The translations under genes and the position numbers were made by a program. From contig OENT01000002.1 of assembly GCA_900239685.1 (NCBI GenBank), positions 558,001 to 622,000 of the forward strand: DNA of 64,000 bases, read 5' to 3'. This document shows, piece after piece, positions 56,593 through 64,000 of this stretch. The stretch comes from Rotaria macrura (lineage: Eukaryota > Rotifera > Eurotatoria > Philodinida > Philodinidae). The stretch's first letter is position 1; each line of letters begins with the position of its first letter. The notes under the pieces are model-generated. The model had not been told where the DNA came from. It saw nothing but the letters and a program-made list of their open reading frames with translations, and did not search any database.

Positions 56593-58718
56593 TCAATCTT
56601 TATATACTTTGATACAGCCTTTAACAGGCTTACGACATTTGATGTGTGGACATGTATGTCTATCGATAAGAGCTTGGCCACAATCATAGCAAACACATAA
56701 ATGTCTACATGGTAATAGAAGACCTGATAAACCATTTGGACATGCTTGATGCAGAATAGTAGCTTGGCATCCTCCACCAACAGTTGGTGGAAGAGCTCGT
56801 GCTTCTAACTCACTTGGCCGATACAATCCAACTAATCGAAGACCAGTTATACGACGATTCATGACAAATTCCAAACGATATGATGTTTTCCGTACTGCAG
56901 GATTATCATTAGCAGTTAGATCTATGTTAAACAGAGGTTTCACATGACGATTATCACATGAAAATGTAATATATCCATCCGGCAATACACGTAAACCGAT
57001 TTCATCACCTAATGTTATATGATCAAAGGATGTATCAATTACTTTCGTATGTGCATCTGATGGTCTTCCGTTAGTTAAACATCGTACTGTGAGGTACGCT
57101 GGTAATGTATGATCCATATCGATAACTTGCATAACAATATACATACCGCGTTGAAGATTTTCATCAATAATGATGGATGACGATGAAGCTTTTTTTACAG
57201 CAATATTATCTGATAGTTGACAATGTTCATCGCAATTCTCCATTGAAACAAGGCCAGGTACTAGTTCTCCACTATAATAAATTGATGAATTTACTTGCTG
57301 ACGATTATTCGTATATTGTAAAAAACGTTCTCGTGCTCGATCGACAGCATTGGGTAGAACACGTGTTTCAGTTTGAATCAAACGTATTTGTGAAACAGTA
57401 CCATTTAAATCAATTGTACACCAAACATCTTTTACTATCGGAGATACAGTTAAACTTTTGACAAAACCTCCACCATCATAGTCGATAAATATCTGAACAA
57501 AGAATTTTTAATTATGAAAATTTTTACATAAAAAGCAACTCATCAAGAACATCTAAATTTTACATAGCACCTCTAGATTCATGAATTTAGTATGTGTTTG
57601 AAATTAGGATGAGCTATAAAGTCAGCAGGTTTTATCAATAGCCCTTGGTTTTCTCGGTAAATCGTTCATAGAAAGATACTGAAATTATCTGTTTCCTATA
57701 ATATTTTTTATAAAAGACATTGATAACGTATAAGACACTAGCACGTGCTACGCCTAATCTGCTGGATTTCCTTTTCTTTTAGAATTTCTTATGATGTTAT
57801 AAAAGATTTTATAGAAGTTATAAAATTTTCTGAAAGGAAAAATGATCTATACAATTCGATCTCTTTTCTTGTTCCATTATATTTGCTTTTGATTTATTCC
57901 TACCTTGCATTTTCGTCAATATTTTCGATGGATGCTAAACACGTTCATACTATTCATCTGTTAACAAATCTAGTTTGAAATCGTTTGTTTTTAAAAAAAA
58001 AGTGTCGTTGTTACAAGAATGTTCTTGTATTAAAATTTCAAATTTGTGAAGCTTTTCTCTAATTCATTTAATAAGAAGAAAATGAAAGTCTAATATTGAA
58101 AAGGGGCATTTTCTTAGACGTCTATCAAAATTCATAGAGATATGTTAAATACGAAGAGAAAATGTTTAATTAATGATCTCCAATCAGTAACTAAATTTTG
58201 AAATGAACTTATCGCCTTTATTAGAACAACTAAGTTAATTAAACACGATACTGATTTCGTCATGTCATTATATTCACATGAAACTCCCGGCTAACAAGTA
58301 ATTTTTCACGAACTCGATTGACCAATAGAGAATTACTTACATCACCTTCAGTTGTATACTTTAGACGGATAGTATTATTTTTCTTGATATTTGGTTGACC
58401 ACGTGGAGACGGCACAAACCATTCAAGGGTATTATTAGTTGGCATAGATGCCGGTAATGTTTCTCTCGTAAATGAGCCAGGATCTATGATTGTTAAGCCA
58501 ATTCGAAGAACTCCAAAATATTCATCGGATAATTCCGCAATATAAACTTGAACTATTTCATTTGGTAATATTGGTCGATTTGTAAATATTAAACTATTAT
58601 TTAATCGATCGCGAGTTGCACAGGTATTATTATCACTTAGTCTTATTTGAACACCATGTACTCTATGAAAACTTAATGGTTCGGAAATAGAAGATGTGGA
58701 GTTCATATTGGAAGCCAT
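56593..58718 (-). CDS. Neuralized-like protein: two NHR domains and a C-terminal variant RING
   Basis: Probable E3 ubiquitin ligase of the Neuralized type, a family known for promoting Delta endocytosis in Notch signalling. Two minus-strand exons, 58718-58341 and 57492-56593, give about 425 residues. The first open frame continues past the donor (GTAAGT) to 58260, but joining to exon 2 restores the NHR fold (KYTTEGD then IFIDYDGG). NHR1 covers roughly residues 14-165, with FHRVHGVQIRLSDNNTCATR and VWCTIDLNGTVSQIRL. NHR2 spans about 215-350 (IVMQVIDMDHTLPAYLTVR, EIGLRVLPDGYITFSCDN). The C-terminal RING-like region has LPCRHLCVCYDCG and CPHIKCRKPVKGCIKVYKD. Its first ligand pair is not a canonical C-x2-C; HQAC may replace it, and the last pair is spaced wider than usual. 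A strong acceptor-like TTTTCTCCCATTTAG ends seven bases before the ATG. The 1-kb intron (57493-58340) shows no embedded gene. Confidence 0.87.
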
Positions 58719-59993
58719 TTTATTTCTAAATGGGAGAAAAAAACCAAGCCCAAGTCAATGTAGTTCAAAGTATCAAGAATTTACTATACAAATGTGAATG
58801 TGTACTGCCCAATAACAGTAGAAAAGAAGTAGCATTGCTTTCCGAATGGACCAATGTAAAGTGAACAGTCATAGCTAAGTTAATCGGTCAGCATTTTTAA
58901 ATGAAAAAGTGCTATTTTATTATTCAATTAATTTAGATTGTCAAAAACAACTTTGCTCAATCAGACACCATGAATTTGATTTTCAATGTCAGAGTACGAC
59001 ATCTTCTCGAGAGTTACAATCAACGTATTTGTCTTGATTTCTTTTACAACGGTTTTTTAGTATTAATATTCGTTGAAAATTCTACTGCCATATTTGTCAG
59101 AGACATAACAAACTGATCGTCGAATGGCTCAATCAGAGAAAGTAGTCATAGAAACAAACTGAATAGGACGTAGTTCTAATACATCACATTCACGAATCTT
59201 GAACATTCAATAGAAAATACTTCAGAAATCCAGACCAGTATATTAGAAACGCCCGAAATGTCTGTTGATTTTTTTCTTGCTAAAGCGATTATCTTGTACA
59301 GAAATTTAATTTTTTAGACTGCATTCTAATCACTATGTAATTAGGATAATTCTCTACCACTGATTAACGACAGTTAACATGAAAACTTGTTCGATCGACT
59401 TGACTCTGATTCAGATAAAATTCCAAAACTTTCTACATAGGAGCCTGTGCTTGATGTTATGCATATTCTAGATTTTAAATTTCCGTCAAGACTGGCACTG
59501 GTTTTCTGTCAAAAATAAAAAGTTCAATCAGTCGAAATATAGATTCTTACATTTTCGTTCATCAGGCAATTTTTATTATTATCTCTAATGCATGTTCTTG
59601 ACTTCGATGAATACTCTCGTCGTCGGCGACAGACATGCTTTATTTAATTTTGCGAACTGCAAATTAGTTATACGTAGTTATTCAACTTAACAAGAACAAT
59701 TTGTCATCAGAAAGTTTAAGTACTTTCTTCTCTGATAAGATAAAACATTCACGATAAAATCTTATAGTACTATACCATTTGATATAACACGTAAATTTAA
59801 AAAAGTATTCACGAAAGTTTATCGTAAAGTTTTTGACCTTTGTAATTAGTGCTAAAAAAAGAACTTGTAAGTACGTCGAAACGATATCAGCAGAAGACCA
59901 CAGTCATTACCATTTCGATCAATTTTCAGTATCTTTTAATTCAGAATGTGACGAGCATGAGGGTTTTAAATTTTCATGAATCTCTTGTATCAC

Positions 59994-61596
59994 CCATGTA
60001 AAAAAATCAGTACATAGTAGATTTTTATCGATTTTTACCGGTAATTGATTAGGTATCAAAGGTTTTTCACCGATTATAATCGTTTTTTTCCACTAGAATC
60101 GACTAAAATTGATTACAGCGAGTTTAATCGATTTTCTTAGATTTTTTACGAATCAATTGCAATTAACTGTGAGTAATAATCAATTTTAATCAGTAGTTGA
60201 CGAGTATTTCTCAATTAAAATCAAGTCACTTCGATTATAATCACTCACATGAAACTTCTCCATAATTAAATCATAGTAGTCAGAACAGAATTAGAATCCA
60301 CTCAGTTTCTGAGTTCATTACTAGTGAGTACAGGTGTGGCGAACATCATGACAATTCTCTTCAGTCTTAGTAACACTTGCGCTTGTTTTTTTCACATCGG
60401 CTAAATAATAATACGACGATATTTTACGTTCGAGACTTAGAAACGATTGCTTTTCGTTCATTCCATTAATTAAACTAAAATATGACGAAACTTACTTTTC
60501 AGTCGTAGTAACTATTGTATTTTTTGTTTTTCATCTATCTACCTAGAATTTGAAGAAACTTGCGCTTGGGATTTCACAACGATTGCTTTCGGTTGTTTCC
60601 ATCTATTGAGATGGGATGTCGCTAAAGTTTCTTTTCAATCTTGTGAGCGATTGGTTTTGTTTCTCCTTCGATTGATTGAAATGGAATATTATGAAACTTA
60701 CACTGTAGTCTTAGAAACGATCATTTATGTTTTGCTCGTTTTATGGAAATAGAATATGATGAAATATCGTTTTCGAGTCTTAGAATCGGTTGTTTTTTCT
60801 TCATGCAATTATTTCTCAGAGAAGTATGATAAAAATTTGTTTTTCATGCTAAAAGTTATTCTTTTCTTCTATTAATTTTTTCTTGTCGGAAAGAAATATG
60901 TCCGAAGCTAGTTTTGCATGAAAGAAAATAGTTCATGTATACCAGTAGGGAAAATTGTATTATAATACGTTTTTTTTCAGTTTATCGATAATTTGTTGAG
61001 ATAATGATTGCTTGAAACTGAGAAAAATTACACTAGTCAAGAGTATTATTCTGACTGTCTGAAAGGCCATCAAAAACGGCCTGAAAGTACTATAAGGCGA
61101 TACTAATTTTCACCATATTTTGCCGTGCTCCGCAGCTCGTTTTACGAACGGTATTTTAACGTTTTAATATCATTTCGGACCGTTTTCTTTCACCTGGATA
61201 TTGTTCATTTAGAATCAACTATACTCGGAGTTACTGATTCGCTGATGATTTGTACCATACATCCGTTGTAAGCCATCCAAGTCAGTTTCAATCAATCGTT
61301 CGTTGCTTTGCAATTGATGGAAAAGAGTTCAGATTAAACTGTTATTGGTTTCATTGATGGTATTACAATGGAATCATTGCATGGATTATAACCGAGGATA
61401 GTTATTTAAAATTAATTTTCAATCAATGAAAAATTGGTTATGATCATTCAGCTTTAATCGACTGTTAATAGATTAGGAATCGATTAAAATCAGCGGTAAT
61501 CAATTTGAATCGATTAGTAAATCTGATCTGCTGTTCCTACGATTAAAATTGATTGTGAAAAATTATAATCGATTTAATCCCTAGTTTTTTATATGG
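59994..61596. mobile_element. Composite repeat with inverted AT-rich ends and a tandem core
   Basis: The left end reads CCATGTAAAAAAATCAG and the right end, in reverse complement, CCATATAAAAAACTAGG, so the termini are similar and inverted. Just inside each end, for about 200 bp, short diverged units such as ATCGATTTTAATC and AATTGATTA recur in both orientations (about 60020-60250 and 61395-61580). A tandem array occupies the centre-left. No protein frame is present. The whole resembles a non-autonomous element that captured or generated a satellite. Confidence 0.5.
60365..60910. repeat. Degenerate tandem array, about 8 units of 69 bp
   Basis: Unit starts resembling TCTTAGAAACGATTG lie at 60365, 60434, 60503, 60571, 60639, 60709, 60778 and 60847, a spacing of 68-70 bp. 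Later in each unit a phrase like ATATGATGAAACTT recurs. Units are strongly diverged, so the array is old. Confidence 0.75.
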
Positions 61597-64000
61597 AGCT
61601 TGGTCGGACCGGTTGTTGTCATTTAAGCAAGATTTTTTCTTATCGAAACGCTTTTACTGCCTTATTGCAACTGTTGTAAACCCGGATAAGCATAGCAATT
61701 AAATCTCACAATTTGCAATCGAATGAATATTCTCATGTTACCAAGTGGTTGTCGGGTCTTGTTTTTTTTGTAGTCAAATCAAATAGGTTATACTTGCACC
61801 AGACACAAATTGTAACCTATGCAAAAAAATTCTGACAACTGTATACAACTCCTAGCTCATTGTGATCGATGTGGTTAATATTGAGATTTCTATTAGTTGT
61901 TGGAAATCGATTAGATTAGGCATTGAAGATTTTTATTGGAACGCAGAATCTATTATCTTGCTTAGCCAGTATACTTTATTAGTACTTATTTTCAAACATA
62001 TGATGGTTTTCGTAATTGGTTGCTTTTAATACTACATTTAAAATTGTACTGCATTGACATGAAATGTTTCTTGCAAACATTTCTTAGAATTATTACACAT
62101 GATTAGAGCCGTCTTTTTAATGAAAACATTGTTTTAGGGGACAAAAGAAAAGTATGACTAGGGAGATAACCAAGAGAATGATAAAGCTTTGTCAAATTAG
62201 TAACACGTTAATTAGATCTGACTACTAGTTTAAATTTGAAGATTTTCAAGATAGCTTAAGTGATGAATTGAGTCATTCTGTCGTATTTTAGAGGTTATGA
62301 GAAGCCATGTGTGACCGTAATTCGTAGATAATCTTTGTTGTATTAAATACTCTAATCATTATACCTAATAGTATATCTTTAGCAATTCGTTTTTAGCATG
62401 TACTTTTGCTACTATTCAGCGTTGCTCCTAAACACAATTTTAAACATGTTCGTAAATAATCATTCAAGCCTCTTGACATTAAAACATTGAATCTAATAGA
62501 AATTTGCATTTAGATGAACTGTTTAATTGAGTTAATTAGTTCTTTGATGCCTTCATCTAACATATATGTGTGTTAAGCCAGCTCGGAATGATGCTCGACA
62601 TAACGGAAAAGCTTCGATATATTGATTAATACAAGAAAAACTTCGTGCAATCTGCAGTGAACGATTGTAGATGTCTTAAAAATAAGCAAAATAACAAATG
62701 AGCTTTGGTACGAACAAGAATACAGAAGACAATGGGTGATTGTAATTGATGTATGAGCAGGAAAAAAACTATTCTTTTTTAAATTTCATGAATAGACCAA
62801 GGCCCAACTGTAATTTCAGCAAGTTTTTCTTTAAGAATTACTAGACAATAGAGTCAGGTGACATGTTACCATCACTTTTAGTAGTGTAAAATACATTGGG
62901 AAAGGACATGAGAGTGAACGTGTTAATTTAATTTGAATGAAAGGGAAAACGTAGAAAAGACATTTTGCTTATTCTCATTAGATGAAATGATTGCAATATT
63001 TGACAACGTTATATTTCTGAACTTTGATAAATGTCTAGTTGCGTTTAATTTCTTTAAATGTGTATTAGTCGGTTCCACTTTTTTTTTCTACTTTACTATT
63101 GAGATATTTGCGTTTTGATTAACTACTCGTTGGTTTTTTGTTGTTGTTCAATGCAATCACTAAGAAATAGAATACAATCGTGTGGACTTCAGTTATTTAC
63201 GGCACTGTGAGAATTCATAATAGAATACAAATAATGTAACAGCATTATTTTCCAATGGAATTTTATTCCTATTTGCTATCAACCAATCACTGAATGACAG
63301 CAACTAGATGATGAAGAACAAGCCTTTGCTGGTATTCCTAGTAGCTAAACAGCTGTGTAATCATTCGTCGAAGTATGAAGCCTTAATGTTTTCGTACTAT
63401 TTTTCAAGCCTTCTCTTCGAATATTCCGATACAATACGTGTAGAGACTGCTTCTTTTCACCAACAGCCATCAAATTCAATAATGCCGCCTACTTCTACAA
63501 TTCAATTCGTCGAAGCAATCGAATAACTGTACGCAGTGCCTTCAGTCGACACGATGATTTTTCAAGATTTGTCCTGACTTATTAAATTGGACCATTCATG
63601 TATTTACTTTCTATCTTATTCATTTTTTGGATCATAGGAACTATTTTGAATTCTTTTTATTTCTCCTCAAAGCGGCAAGGCAATCGTCTCATCACTTCGA
63701 GACGCTTACACAAGCATGTACCTAGCGGTCGTATTTGTTTTGTTCGTAGTGAGAAATAGATAGGTGAAACCATGGATACCTGCTGATCCACTGTTGTACG
63801 AGACTAGAGTGTTCTGTTGTTCAAATCATAATTCAGACACAAATCTCGTCTCACTACATTGGACTAGCGCCGGATATCGATAAACTCATTCAGTCATTCA
63901 TAGAAATAAACTCACATATGTACGTATATATCTATCTATAGGTTTGGTTTTACTCAAATATAGCATAGGTTTATAGCAAAACTTCAGTTTTATACCTTTT

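Larger units (their letters stand above)
58719..64000. other. Gene-poor end of window with a composite repeat
   Basis: No recognisable gene. The main structure is the 1.6-kb composite repeat at 59994-61596 (separate entries). Plus-strand frames at 62933-63118 and 63308-63526 match nothing known. A gene may begin beyond the window, but nothing here demonstrates it. Confidence 0.5.

Overview
This window looks like nuclear DNA of a small invertebrate, most probably a bdelloid rotifer. It is clearly AT-rich. Genes have many short GT-AG introns, mostly 50-80 nt. The protein set is animal: an Ig-domain adhesion molecule, an Olig-type bHLH factor, a CD164-like sialomucin, a Neuralized-type protein and a rhodopsin-like GPCR. 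The strongest lineage clue is a plant-like DYW-type pentatricopeptide-repeat (PPR) gene, a family otherwise typical of land plants and reported from bdelloid rotifers. The rotifer assignment is inference; no rRNA or spliced-leader gene was found to settle it.

Layout. 1-4827: no gene seen. 4828-7906 (+): three-Ig-domain cell-surface protein. 7907-12831: gene-poor, with an inverted-repeat element interrupted by an assembly gap (N at 11863-12159). 12832-16350 (+): DYW-type PPR gene carrying an in-frame stop. 16351-19950: gene-poor. 19951-20226 (+): COA4-like twin CX9C protein, followed after only 6 nt by 20233-22370 (+), mitochondrial-type glutamyl-tRNA synthetase. 25064-32427 (+): DNA polymerase delta catalytic subunit in 18 exons, all of which could be placed in frame. 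32683-33456 (-): Olig-like bHLH factor, convergent with the polymerase. 33457-39336: gene-poor, with a pair of diverged direct repeats. 39337-40251 (-): CD164-like sialomucin. 41344-42741 (+): single EF-hand, Gln/Gly-rich protein of unknown role. 43450-46126 (-): LRR transmembrane receptor-like protein. 51092-52078 (-): orphan GPCR. 56593-58718 (-): Neuralized-like protein with two NHR domains and a variant RING. The spacers between 46 and 64 kb hold foldback elements and a composite repeat with a 69-bp tandem core.

How the genes relate. There is no single pathway. Three genes point to mitochondria (PPR-DYW, COA4, EARS2), and COA4 and EARS2 are packed tightly enough to suggest one transcript. 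The rest are replication (POLD1), developmental regulation (Olig-like, Neuralized-like) and cell-surface genes (Ig, CD164-like, LRR, GPCR). The most unusual content is the DYW-PPR gene, whose 300-nt exons each encode a three-repeat unit and seem to have been duplicated together with their introns. Intron positions were inferred by eye from splice consensus, phase and family similarity, and no alignment program was run.
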